From NCBI GenBank assembly GCA_009692265.1, contig SHZM01000040.1, positions 1-32,459 of the forward strand: DNA of 32,459 nt. The letters are read 5' to 3'. The position numbers and the translations under genes were made by a program. Each line of letters opens with the position of its first letter. The first letter of the stretch is position 1. Below, piece by piece: positions 25,222-32,459 of the stretch. Below the pieces are notes generated by a model. It was not told where the DNA came from, did no database searches, and was given only the letters and a program-made list of their open reading frames with translations. The DNA comes from Gammaproteobacteria bacterium (lineage in GTDB: Bacteria; Pseudomonadota; Gammaproteobacteria; Ga0077536).

Positions 25222-27021
25222 TCAGAACCACTGTTCATCCATCGTCAGACAGGTGTCGTCTGCCGCGCCGAGTAAGGCCAATCGCTCCGGGACCTTGCCG
25301 AGTTCATAGCGATAAAAATACCGACAGGTCTGGAGCTTGCCGCGATAGTAATGCCGATCGGCGACAGTTGCCTGTGGTAATGCGGCAGTCGCGACAAGCG
25401 CCTGCCGCAACCACATCCACGCGATCACCACATGGCCGAAGGTATCGAGATAAATGCCCGCGTTAGCGAGGGCTAGGGTGAGATTCCCGCCGTCACGCAC
25501 ACGCCCCAAGGTCGTGGTCGTCGTTAGCAAGTGATCGCGACATGCGCTCAAACTGGTCGCGAACTCAGCGAGCTCCGGATACTCTGCGACCGCGCGCAAG
25601 GTCAGCTCCAACTCATGCTCGAACGCTTTCAGTGCGGCGCCATCGCGCATCGAGACCTTGCGCCCCAACAGATCGAGACCGTGGATCCCATGCGCGCCTT
25701 CGTGGATTGGGTTGAGCCGATTGTCGCGGTAAAAGCGCTCAACCGGATAATCTCGCGTATAGCCAGCCCCTCCGAGGATCTGGATCGCATGCTTATTCGC
25801 TTCGAGACAGAATTCACCCGGCCAGGATTTCGCGATCGGTGTGAGCAGATCGAGTAACAATCCGAGTCGCTCAAGCTCGGTTCCAGCGCTCGTCGTTCGT
25901 TGAAGATCGAGCAGGTGCGCGCAATACAGCACCAACGCCAAGCCGCCTTCGACCGCCGCCTTCTGCGCGAGCAATAACCGCCGAATGTCGGCATGCTGGA
26001 CGATCGGGATCTGCGGGCTGGCGGGATCCTTGTTCTGAGGATGGCGACCTTGCGGACGCTCCCGCGCATACTTCAACGAATACAGATACCCGGTATAGCC
26101 GAGTGCCACGCCGCCAAGACCGACGCCGATCCGGGCTTCGTTCATCATCTGAAACATGTAGCTCAAACCTTGATGTGGTTCGCCGATCAAGTACCCAACA
26201 CAGTTGCCGTGGTCGCCGAGGTTAAACACGGTATTGACGGTGCCGCGATAGCCCATTTTATGGTTAAGGCCTGCGATGTAGGCATCATTGCGTGCACCGA
26301 GGCTGCCATCGTCGTTCACGAAGAACTTCGGGATCAGGAACAGCGAGATCCCCTTCACTCCGGGTGGACAACCCGGGATCTTGGCGAGAATGAGATGAAT
26401 GATGTTGTCGGCGAGGTCATGCTCCGCCGCCGAGGTCCACATCTTATTGCCAGTGATGAGGTAATGACCTTCGGGCTGCGGGATCGCGCGTGTGCGGATG
26501 TCCGCTAGCGAAGAACCAGCCTGTGGTTCGGATAAACACATCGTGCCGTAGAAACGGCCGGCAACCAGTGGGGCTAGGTATTTCGCCTTCTGCGCGTCCG
26601 TTGCACAGTTGTGCAACATGTTCGCCGCGGCGATAGTGATGAACGGATAGGCGTAGGTAGAAATATTCGCGGCGCAAAAATACAGCGCGCAGGCCTGCGC
26701 GATCGTCCAGGGCAGTTGCATGCCGCCGATGTCGGTATCGAAGGAAGCGCCCATGAAGCCCGCATCGACATAGGCATCGAGTGCTGCTTTGACTTCGGGG
26801 ATGATGTGCACGCTGCTGCCGTCGAACGTTGGTTCTTCTTCGTCGACTTTCGCCGCGTGGGTCGCGAATTTATCGGTGGCGATCGCCTCCGCCGCATCCA
26901 GGGTCGCGTCATAAATCGCCCGATCCTGGCCGGCGTACCGCAGGCGCGTGGTCAGACCATCGACATTCAATAGTTCGTAGAGAAGAAATTCGAGATCGCG
27001 GCGATTGATGAGTAGGCTCAT
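25222..27021 (-). CDS. Large acyl-CoA dehydrogenase with C-terminal extension (AcdA/DmdC-like)
   Basis: This is a 599-residue FAD flavoenzyme that oxidises an acyl-CoA to the enoyl-CoA. An N-terminal cap precedes the usual helical and beta domains: GFMGASFDTDIGGMQLPW, GTMCLSEPQAGSSLADIRTRA (flavin contact), NKMWTSAAEHDLADNIIHLILAK and NHKMGYRGTVNTVF. The catalytic glutamate is E441 in NPIHEGAHGIHGLDLLGRK. A C-terminal helical extension of about 130 residues (PF12806-like) distinguishes this subfamily, which includes DmdC, the methylmercaptopropionyl-CoA dehydrogenase. Membership alone does not show that substrate. ATG at 27021 follows AAGGGTG by 7 bases; GTG 27030 lies upstream in frame but has no site. 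It is the fourth gene of the operon. Confidence 0.92.
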   Translation of the reverse strand: MSLLINRRDLEFLLYELLNVDGLTTRLRYAGQDRAIYDATLDAAEAIATDKFATHAAKVDEEEPTFDGSSVHIIPEVKAALDAYVDAGFMGASFDTDIGGMQLPWTIAQACALYFCAANISTYAYPFITIAAANMLHNCATDAQKAKYLAPLVAGRFYGTMCLSEPQAGSSLADIRTRAIPQPEGHYLITGNKMWTSAAEHDLADNIIHLILAKIPGCPPGVKGISLFLIPKFFVNDDGSLGARNDAYIAGLNHKMGYRGTVNTVFNLGDHGNCVGYLIGEPHQGLSYMFQMMNEARIGVGLGGVALGYTGYLYSLKYARERPQGRHPQNKDPASPQIPIVQHADIRRLLLAQKAAVEGGLALVLYCAHLLDLQRTTSAGTELERLGLLLDLLTPIAKSWPGEFCLEANKHAIQILGGAGYTRDYPVERFYRDNRLNPIHEGAHGIHGLDLLGRKVSMRDGAALKAFEHELELTLRAVAEYPELAEFATSLSACRDHLLTTTTTLGRVRDGGNLTLALANAGIYLDTFGHVVIAWMWLRQALVATAALPQATVADRHYYRGKLQTCRYFYRYELGKVPERLALLGAADDTCLTMDEQWF

Positions 27022-27061
27022 ATTGTTCACCCTTGCTAGTTATTGGCTCGTCAACTCCGCC

Positions 27062-27823
27062 TCACCAGGCCGAAATTCCACCATCGAGCGCCAACCCCTG
27101 GCCATTCACATACGACGATTCGTCCGAACACAGCCACGCGATCGCGCGCGCCACTTCGTCCGGCTCGCCCATGCGTTTCATCGGGCTCGCGTTATTCAAG
27201 CGTTGACCGAGGCGCGGATCGCTGGCGACCATGCGCTTGACCATGTCGGTGTTGGTAAAGCTCGGGCAGACAGCGTTCACCCGAATACCGCGTCTAGCGT
27301 ATTCGAGCGCAGCGGTTCGCGTGAGACCCATGACCCCGTGCTTGCTCGCGGCATACCCGCCTAACGCGGGTGCGCCGCCGAGACCCGCGAGTGACGCCGT
27401 GTTGACGATCACGCCAAAACCCTGTCTCAACATCGCTTTCAGTTCATGCTTCAAACACAGGTACACGCCTTTAAGGTTCACTGCGATGACCCGATCGAAA
27501 TCGTCATCATCGAGATCGGCGAGTTTAGTGTGGGGGTGTTCAATACCTGCGTTATTCACCGCGCAATCAATGCGATCGTAGCGTTCAAGCGTGAAATTGA
27601 TCAGCGCTTGTACGCTTTGGCCATCGGTGACATCACAACGAACGAAATGGGCATCGAGCCCAAACTCGTGAAACTGGGTGAGTATTTTTTTACCAGCAGC
27701 TTCGTCGATATCCGATAACACCAGGCGCGCGCCGGCACTGGCCAGACACTGTGCGGCACTCAAACCGATGCCGTTGGCCGCACCGGTGATCATGGCCACT
27801 TTGCCTGCCAGGGAATCGTACAA
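27062..27823 (-). CDS. Short-chain dehydrogenase/reductase (classical SDR), TTG start
   Basis: This is a 253-residue NAD(P)-dependent classical SDR. The nucleotide motif is TGAANGIG, the NNAG motif is AVNNAGIEHPH, the active site has the serine in NTASLAGLGG and YAASKHG with the catalytic Tyr and Lys. It ends in VNGQGLALDGGISAW. DIDEAAG with aspartate after strand 2 (LVLSDID) favours NAD over NADP. The only start that fits is TTG 27823: AGGAG (27830-27834 on the minus strand) lies 7 bases before it and the next ATG is inside the motif. In the operon it could act as a 3-hydroxyacyl-CoA dehydrogenase, but the substrate is unknown. It starts 20 bases after the first SDR gene. Confidence 0.92.
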   Translation of the reverse strand: MYDSLAGKVAMITGAANGIGLSAAQCLASAGARLVLSDIDEAAGKKILTQFHEFGLDAHFVRCDVTDGQSVQALINFTLERYDRIDCAVNNAGIEHPHTKLADLDDDDFDRVIAVNLKGVYLCLKHELKAMLRQGFGVIVNTASLAGLGGAPALGGYAASKHGVMGLTRTAALEYARRGIRVNAVCPSFTNTDMVKRMVASDPRLGQRLNNASPMKRMGEPDEVARAIAWLCSDESSYVNGQGLALDGGISAW

Positions 27824-27843
27824 GGGCTATCTCCTAAACGAGC

Positions 27844-28608
27844 CTACGCGAGATAGCCACCATCGACGGTGACAAAACTGCCGGTGGTATAGGACGCTGC
27901 ATCCGAAACCAGATACAGCACCGCACCGGCCATTTCGCTGGGCTCAGCCGATCGATTCAACGGCGTGCGCGCCCGCGCCGGGGCCAGGAACGTTTCATCA
28001 TCATGCAGCGCCTGGGCGAACCTGGTTTTCGTCACGCCGGGAATCAGCGCATTCACGCGAATATTGAACTCGCCACATTCGTTCGCGAAGGCGCGGGTCA
28101 TATTCAGGATTCCTGCTTTCGTGATCGAGTACACCGCTTGTTTGTCGCCTGGTGTGATGCCATTGGCCGAGGCAACGTTGACGATCGCGCCGCCACCTTT
28201 TTTTTTCATCCGCTGGGCGGCGTTCACCGACATATAGAAGTACCCGCGCAGATTCACTTCGAGCGTTTTCTCGAACGCCGACACCGGGGTATCGAGCACA
28301 TGGCCATAATAGGGGTTCGCCACGCCGTTATTCACCAGAATATCAATCCGCCCATGCACCTTGTCGATATGGGCATAGGCCTGCTCGATCTGCTCCAGGT
28401 TCCCGATATGACAGGGATAAGCTTCGGCTTTGCCCCCGTCTTTAATAATCGAATCGGCGACCGCTTGGCAGCTCTCGACTTTGCGGCTGGTGACGATCAC
28501 ATGCGCGCCGTACTCGGCGAGGATCCGCGCGATCGCCTCGCCGATGCCACGACTACCGCCCGCGACCAGGGCGATCCTGCCGTCGAGATCAAAGTGATTG
28601 CGTGCCAT
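27844..28608 (-). CDS. Short-chain dehydrogenase/reductase, fabG-like
   Basis: This is a 254-residue SDR. The start MARNHFDLDGRIALVAGGSRGIGEAIAR gives the nucleotide motif GGSRGIG. The second motif is NNGVANPYYG in place of the usual NNAG. The catalytic serine lies in NVASANGIT and the Tyr-Lys pair in YSITKAG. It ends SYTTGSFVTVDGGYLA. The strand-2 residues are TSRKVE, with an arginine that would favour NADP. An in-frame extension of 58 codons upstream is inside the preceding gene and lacks family character, so ATG 28608 is chosen, 4 bases after that gene's stop. It is related to, but distinct from, the SDR downstream, so the operon has two different oxidoreductases of this family. Confidence 0.9.
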   Translation of the reverse strand: MARNHFDLDGRIALVAGGSRGIGEAIARILAEYGAHVIVTSRKVESCQAVADSIIKDGGKAEAYPCHIGNLEQIEQAYAHIDKVHGRIDILVNNGVANPYYGHVLDTPVSAFEKTLEVNLRGYFYMSVNAAQRMKKKGGGAIVNVASANGITPGDKQAVYSITKAGILNMTRAFANECGEFNIRVNALIPGVTKTRFAQALHDDETFLAPARARTPLNRSAEPSEMAGAVLYLVSDAASYTTGSFVTVDGGYLA

Positions 28609-28612
28609 CGCG

Positions 28613-29812
28613 TTAATCAACCCTTCCGCCACGCTCGATGATGCGGCGCGCAACCGCGAGCTTGTGGACTTCGTCGGGGCCATCATAAATGCGCGATCCC
28701 CGATCTTCGCGATAGAAGAATGAGAGTGGCGTGTACTCGGTGATTCCCAACGCACCGTGTGCCTGGATCGCGCGGTCAACAACCTTCATCAGCACTTCGG
28801 CCACATGGTATTTGATCATGCTGATGTCGTTACGCGCTTCCTTGGTGCCCACTTGTTCAATCCGCCAGGCGGTATACAAGGTCATCAGGCGCGCGGCACG
28901 GATTTCCGCCGCGGCTTCCGCGATCCAGGTTTTCATAATGTCGCTGTCCGCCAGTCGACGATCATCCTCGCCGATCACACGAGTCGCCGCCCGCTGCGTC
29001 ATCAATTCCAGGGAGCGGTTACAGATCCCCAGCCAGCGCATGCAGTGATGGATACGTCCCGGTCCCAGGCGCGCCTGCGCCATCCGAAAGCCTTCGCCTT
29101 CTTTACCGAGCAGGTTGTCGTAGGGAACCCGACAATTGTTGAAGCCGATTTCGCAATGCCCCCAGATCGCGCCGCCGGCGTGGCCCATGATCGGTGTCGT
29201 TTTATCGATGGAATAACCTGGAGTGTCCGACGGCACGATGATGATGCTTTGGCGACCATGCGCGCCGGCTTTGGCATCCGTACACGCCATGACCAGATTG
29301 ACCACCGCGCCATCCGCACCGGTGATGAACCACTTCTTTCCATTCAACACCCACTCGTCGCCTTCGCGTACGGCGGTGGTGGTCAGGAAAATGGGATTGG
29401 CGCCGGAGTTATCCCGCTCGGTCATGACGAACGCGCTGCGCTCGCCGCCGACAATGCGCGGCAGCCACTCCGCTTTCTGTTGCTTATTGCCGAACAGGTG
29501 CAGGGTTTCGATGTTGCCCGCATCCGGCGCATTGCAGCCGAAGCTGTAGTGCCCGAGTGGGCTGCGCCCGAGGACTTCCGAGACCAGGCCATGGTCGACG
29601 AGGTTGAGCCCCATGCCACCGTATTCGGGCGGGTGGTTCGGTGCCCACAGGCCAGCGGCTTTGATTTTCTTTCTGACCGCTTCCAGATCTTGTTGCACAG
29701 CTTTAAAGCCGTCGGACAAAAAGCGGGGTTCTAGCGGGATCACATCGTTGTCGACGATCTCACGCATGCGGCGGGTAATGTCGAGAATTCGCGGATTGGG
29801 CTGAAAGTCCAT
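28613..29812 (-). CDS. Acyl-CoA dehydrogenase, ACAD10/11-like
   Basis: This is a 399-residue flavin-dependent acyl-CoA dehydrogenase. ACAD10/11 features are [29 protein letters not shown] and the C-terminal YDGPDEVHKLAVARRI, where an aspartate takes the place of the glutamate found in most ACADs. The flavin-facing block is MTERDNSGANPIFLTTTA, which differs from the usual TEPDVASSDATN and includes a shift of two or three residues. ATG 29812 has GGAGAG 5 bases before it and is chosen over the further-upstream in-frame ATG 29842. It is the first gene of the operon, divergent from the LysR regulator and preceded by the 16-bp shared element. Its partner across the regulator is of the same subfamily but only moderately similar. 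Confidence 0.91.
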   Translation of the reverse strand: MDFQPNPRILDITRRMREIVDNDVIPLEPRFLSDGFKAVQQDLEAVRKKIKAAGLWAPNHPPEYGGMGLNLVDHGLVSEVLGRSPLGHYSFGCNAPDAGNIETLHLFGNKQQKAEWLPRIVGGERSAFVMTERDNSGANPIFLTTTAVREGDEWVLNGKKWFITGADGAVVNLVMACTDAKAGAHGRQSIIIVPSDTPGYSIDKTTPIMGHAGGAIWGHCEIGFNNCRVPYDNLLGKEGEGFRMAQARLGPGRIHHCMRWLGICNRSLELMTQRAATRVIGEDDRRLADSDIMKTWIAEAAAEIRAARLMTLYTAWRIEQVGTKEARNDISMIKYHVAEVLMKVVDRAIQAHGALGITEYTPLSFFYREDRGSRIYDGPDEVHKLAVARRIIERGGRVD

Positions 29813-29859
29813 GAGTCTCTCCGAGGCTGACGCTGGCTGCATGCTAGGAAGCCCCGCAT

Positions 29860-29875
29860 AATTAGTCCAATCAAT
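29860..29875 (-). promoter_or_regulatory. Shared 16-bp element, copy upstream of the operon
   Basis: On the minus strand this reads ATTGATTGGACTAATT. The identical 16 bases occur at 30827-30842 on the plus strand. Here it lies 47 bases before the operon's first start codon; the other copy lies 64 bases before the second ACAD gene, in the same orientation relative to that gene. It contains the T-N11-A frame of LysR sites (TTGATTGGACTAA). It is the best candidate for the operator read by the LysR regulator between the two copies. Confidence 0.72.
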
Positions 29876-29884
29876 CTTTCTGAT
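29870..29884. promoter_or_regulatory. ATC-N9-GAT LysR-type site
   Basis: ATCAATCTTTCTGAT is an inverted-repeat site of the ATC-N9-GAT form often bound by LysR regulators. It overlaps the shared 16-bp element by six bases and sits 19 bases before the regulator's own start codon, so it would suit autoregulation. It is not repeated near the second copy. Confidence 0.4.
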
Positions 29885-29902
29885 AGAGATGCATCAATTT
29901 CC

Positions 29903-30811
29903 GTGATAAACCTTCCGAAGCGCACCGATCTCAACTTGTTTCGTATTTTTGACGCGGTCTACCAGGAAGGCAGTCTGACCCGCGCGGGTGAGGTCTTGCA
30001 CCTGACCCAACCGGCAGTCAGTAATGCGCTCGCGCGCCTGCGGGCGGTGTACAAAGACCCGTTATTCGTGCGCACTGCCGCCGGCATGGTCCCGACCCCC
30101 ACCGCGGAGACGATCGCGGCAAACGTCCGCACCGCCTTGCAGTTGCTCAACGGCTCGCTCGATTCGGCCGAGGCCTTTGATCCTCGCCGCGGTAAGCGAC
30201 GCTTTCGGATCAGCGCCGGCGACATGACCGCCGCGATGTTGATCCCGCGAGTCGTGCAACACACCACGGCCCTGAACCTTCCAATGGAAATTGAAGTCTC
30301 GCAGTTGCGACGTGAGAACGTGGTGCATGAGCTGGCCTCGGGTGAAATCGATTTCGCGCTCGATGCGATTCCAATCGCCGATCCGCAGGTGATCACGATG
30401 AAAGTGCTGGAGGACGAATATGTCTGCGCGGTGCGTCCCGGACATCCGGGTGTCGGCAAGCGCTTGTCGTTGGCAACCTACCTCGCGCTCGATCACGTGC
30501 ATGCGTCGAGTCGCCGACAGGGCGTCGGCCAGATCGATCTCGCGCTAAAACGCTTAGGCAAACAACGTCGAATCGTCCTGCGGACACCCTACCATTTAGG
30601 CCTACCCCATATCGTGGCCGTCTCGGATCTCGCCGCGAGTATTCCTCGGTCGCTGGCGCTGGTGCATCACCTGCAGGTATTGAAGCTGCCGTTTGCAACG
30701 CCCCCGGCTGAAACTCACGCGGCCTGGCATAAAAGTGCTCACATGGACGGTGCGAATCTGTGGTTTCGCGAGGTCTTGCAGCAATTGGCGGGACATCACC
30801 AATGGGAATGA
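29903..30811 (+). CDS. LysR-family transcriptional regulator
   Basis: This is a 302-residue LysR regulator. The N-terminal winged helix-turn-helix is clear: RTDLNLFRIFDAVYQEGSLTRAGEVLHLTQPAVSNALARLR, followed by DPLFVRTAAGMVPTPTAE. The linker helix precedes a substrate-binding domain (about residues 95-295) of the PBP2 fold that senses an inducer, probably a pathway acid or acyl-CoA. GTG 29903 is the start; an ATG at 29889 is out of frame. It is divergent from the catabolic operon with 90 bases between starts and precedes the second ACAD gene on its own strand. The matching 16-bp elements on both sides of the gene suggest that it controls both arms. Confidence 0.93.
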   Translation: MINLPKRTDLNLFRIFDAVYQEGSLTRAGEVLHLTQPAVSNALARLRAVYKDPLFVRTAAGMVPTPTAETIAANVRTALQLLNGSLDSAEAFDPRRGKRRFRISAGDMTAAMLIPRVVQHTTALNLPMEIEVSQLRRENVVHELASGEIDFALDAIPIADPQVITMKVLEDEYVCAVRPGHPGVGKRLSLATYLALDHVHASSRRQGVGQIDLALKRLGKQRRIVLRTPYHLGLPHIVAVSDLAASIPRSLALVHHLQVLKLPFATPPAETHAAWHKSAHMDGANLWFREVLQQLAGHHQWE

Positions 30812-30826
30812 GCGGCTATTCCGAGA

Positions 30827-30842
30827 ATTGATTGGACTAATT
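30827..30842 (+). promoter_or_regulatory. Shared 16-bp element, copy upstream of the second ACAD gene
   Basis: ATTGATTGGACTAATT is the exact 16-base match, in opposite strand, of the element at 29860-29875. It lies between the LysR stop (30811) and the ACAD start (30907), so this gene probably has its own regulated promoter instead of depending on read-through from lysR. Similarity between the copies stops within a base or two at each side, which argues against a recent large duplication. Confidence 0.72.
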
Positions 30843-30906
30843 TCGCGCAGGGAGGCAGAGTCGGCGCGAATACGCACGCCCAATCAGAACTCAAGCGAGG
30901 CCCACC

Positions 30907-32199
30907 ATGGATTTCGATTACAACCCCAAGACCAAAGTACTCGTCAAAGCAGTCGGCGAGTTCATGGAACAACACATCTATCCCAACGAGGAGAAGATGC
31001 TGCAGGAACTGGCGGACGGTGACCGCTGGCAACCGATCCCGACGATGGAAGTCCTGAAAGCAAAAGCGAAAGCCCAAGGCCTGTGGAATTTATTTCTGCC
31101 CGAGAGCGAGCTCGGCGCGGGGCTGACCAATCTCGAATACGCGCCGGTGTGCGAGGAGATGGGTCGGTCCTTCTTCGCGCCCGAAATATTTAATTGTTCC
31201 GCGCCCGACACTGGCAACATGGAAGTGTTCGTGCGCTACGGAACCGAGGAACAGAAAGAGAAGTGGCTGAAGCCGTTGCTCAACGGTGAAATCCGCTCGG
31301 CTTTTGCGATGACCGAAATCGGCGTTGGGTCGTCGGACGCGACGAACATCGAAACCCGCATCGTTCGCGATGGCAATGATTACGTGATCAATGGCCGCAA
31401 GTGGTACACCTCCGGCACGCTCGATCCACGCTGCAAGATCATGATCGTGATGGGGAAAACCGATCCCGATAATCCGAGTCGACATTCGCAGCAATCCCAG
31501 ATCCTCGTGCCGCTGCCGTGCCCGGGCGTAACGGTGAAGCGCATGCATCCAATTTTTGGCTTTGATGACGCACCGCACGGCCACCCTGAAGTTATTTTCA
31601 AGGATGTCCGAGTGCCGGCGAGCAATATGCTGCTCGGCGAAGGCCGTGGTTTCGAAATCGCGCAAGGCCGTTTGGGGCCTGGACGCATCCACCACTGCAT
31701 GCGCTTGATTGGTTCGGCCGAACGCGCGCTTGAACGCATGTGCCGCCGCAGCCGCCTACGCAAAACCTTCGGCAAGCTCGTGTCTGAACAAGGAGTTACT
31801 CAAGAGCGCGTCGCGAATGCCCGCATCATGATCGATCAATGCCGGCTACTGACCTTGAAGGCCGCCGACATGATGGACAAAGTCGGCAACAAAGGCGCGC
31901 TCAAGGAGATCGGCATGATCAAGGTCGCGGTCCCGAACATGGCCTGCCAGGTCATCGATTGGGCGATTCAAGCCTTCGGCGCGGCTGGCGTGTCCGCCGA
32001 ATACGGCCTGGCGTACGCGTATGCGAATGCGCGCATCATCCGCATCGCGGACGGCCCGGACGAAGTGCATCGCAATCAGATCGCCCGACTCGAACTCGGA
32101 CGCTATGGGGATGAGCTATCGAAACGCGGCGGCAACGCTTACGTCTCTGCACCAGACGACGGCGAAGGCACGAACTGGAAGCCGCGCTTCGTCTCGTAA
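30907..32199 (+). CDS. Acyl-CoA dehydrogenase, ACAD10/11-like
   Basis: This is a 430-residue acyl-CoA dehydrogenase. The ACAD10/11 signatures are all present: [84 protein letters not shown] and [17 protein letters not shown] with an aspartate at the position of the usual catalytic glutamate. Mammalian ACAD11 and bacterial LvaC-type relatives process 4-hydroxyacyl-CoAs after phosphorylation by a separate kinase; no kinase is seen here. GAGG 7 bases before ATG 30907 supports the start. It follows lysR by 95 bases with its own copy of the 16-bp element. It ends in a short tail of low homology ([17 protein letters not shown]). Confidence 0.93.
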   Translation: MDFDYNPKTKVLVKAVGEFMEQHIYPNEEKMLQELADGDRWQPIPTMEVLKAKAKAQGLWNLFLPESELGAGLTNLEYAPVCEEMGRSFFAPEIFNCSAPDTGNMEVFVRYGTEEQKEKWLKPLLNGEIRSAFAMTEIGVGSSDATNIETRIVRDGNDYVINGRKWYTSGTLDPRCKIMIVMGKTDPDNPSRHSQQSQILVPLPCPGVTVKRMHPIFGFDDAPHGHPEVIFKDVRVPASNMLLGEGRGFEIAQGRLGPGRIHHCMRLIGSAERALERMCRRSRLRKTFGKLVSEQGVTQERVANARIMIDQCRLLTLKAADMMDKVGNKGALKEIGMIKVAVPNMACQVIDWAIQAFGAAGVSAEYGLAYAYANARIIRIADGPDEVHRNQIARLELGRYGDELSKRGGNAYVSAPDDGEGTNWKPRFVS

Positions 32200-32327
32200 G
32201 CGGCGACAGTCACAACCGCCGGTTTGGCCAGGCCTAAGCGTCCGGCCAAGCCGCCTCATCCACCACTGCGGTAACTGTCATCCCCTGAGTAACCGCGGCG
32301 ATCGGAAGAGAGCTGGCCCCGAGATTC

Positions 32328-32459
32328 TGCACAGTGAGATAAGTGGATTTTCTGCCCGATGAGGCGATGATACGCCTCGATTTAAGAGCAGAACATGAGC
32401 CTGAGAACTCGCCGGAACCACTCACCGGCCTTCAAAGCGAAAGTGGCGCTAGCCGCGGT
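32328..32459 (+). mobile_element. Left end of an IS3-family insertion sequence
   Basis: The last part of the window leads into an IS3-type orfA. The sequence TGCACAGTGAGATAAGTGGA starting at 32328 begins with TG as IS3-family ends do and is a candidate left terminus, but no right end is available to confirm it. A small hairpin, GAGGCG-ATGATA-CGCCTC (32361-32378), lies between terminus and start codon. The boundary is uncertain by some tens of bases. Confidence 0.5.
32395..32459 (+). CDS. IS3-family transposase OrfA, N-terminal fragment
   Basis: The first 21 codons read MSLRTRRNHSPAFKAKVALA followed by AV. This matches the opening of IS3-type OrfA proteins (RRNHSPAFKAKVALAAIKG), which bind the ends of the element through a helix-turn-helix and are joined to OrfB by programmed frameshifting. 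The gene runs off the window. The stretch between the preceding ACAD stop (32199) and the element holds no recognisable gene. Confidence 0.75.
   Translation, partial: MSLRTRRNHSPAFKAKVALAA

Noticed and set aside
25222-27021. DMSP degradation (DmdB/DmdC) as the function of the ligase-dehydrogenase pair
   Set aside because: The PF12806-type dehydrogenase subfamily includes DmdC but also many other enzymes, and no dmdA or dmdD gene is present, so the pathway is not supported.
28757-29734. Long plus-strand open frame of 325 codons opposite the first ACAD
   Set aside because: It is a shadow of the GC-rich ACAD coding strand. The translation has no domain-like pattern, and the minus-strand frame is unambiguous.
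1-32459. CRISPR arrays, tRNA or rRNA genes, phage genes or toxin-antitoxin pairs
   Set aside because: No regular direct repeats with spacers, no cloverleaf-like sequence with a CCA end and no recognisable protein of these classes was found by eye; a covariance-model scan was not possible.

Overview
The window reads as a chromosomal piece of an environmental proteobacterium, most likely a gammaproteobacterium. This is inferred from a LexA-type operator close to the gammaproteobacterial SOS box, a high-potential iron-sulfur protein, proteobacterial-type insertion sequence remnants and many acyl-CoA enzymes. Gene density is high and most of the sequence is moderately GC-rich; positions 1-1809 are visibly more AT-rich. 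No rRNA, tRNA or CRISPR array was seen.

Left edge (1-1809): the tail and right end of an ISL3-like insertion sequence abut a decayed surface-polysaccharide acyltransferase (acyltransferase-3 plus SGNH domain). The insertion removed its N-terminus and an in-frame stop splits the rest. Region 1993-7388 holds a class III CoA-transferase, a GFA-type zinc protein, a minus-strand cupin / NUDIX hydrolase / secreted protein operon, a Tat-exported HiPIP, a luciferase-like oxidoreductase and a SAM methyltransferase. A MITE-like element (7426-7569) precedes an ACS-type MFS carrier. A frameshifted AMP-ligase, an APC amino acid permease, a second luciferase-like monooxygenase with a truncated haemoglobin right behind it, and a complete DnaE2 follow. 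DnaE2 lies behind a perfect 26-bp palindrome.

Region 16765-22185: a small exported protein, an aromatic/aspartate aminotransferase, a half-length MNIO (DUF692) pseudogene reading through a strong bidirectional terminator, and an HAE3/MMPL-type RND transporter with a foldable leader. A second MITE copy supplies the stop codon of the next gene.

Region 22174-32199 is the functional core: a catabolic regulon for an unidentified carboxylic acid. A six-gene minus-strand operon (ACAD10/11-like dehydrogenase, two SDRs, a 600-residue acyl-CoA dehydrogenase, an acyl-CoA synthetase, an MFS transporter) is divergent from a LysR regulator. A second ACAD10/11-like gene follows the regulator. The same 16-bp sequence lies upstream of both dehydrogenase genes in the same orientation relative to each, which suggests one LysR operator controlling both arms. 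The gene set resembles levulinate/4-hydroxyacid catabolism but the kinase is not present here. The right edge is the start of an IS3-family element.
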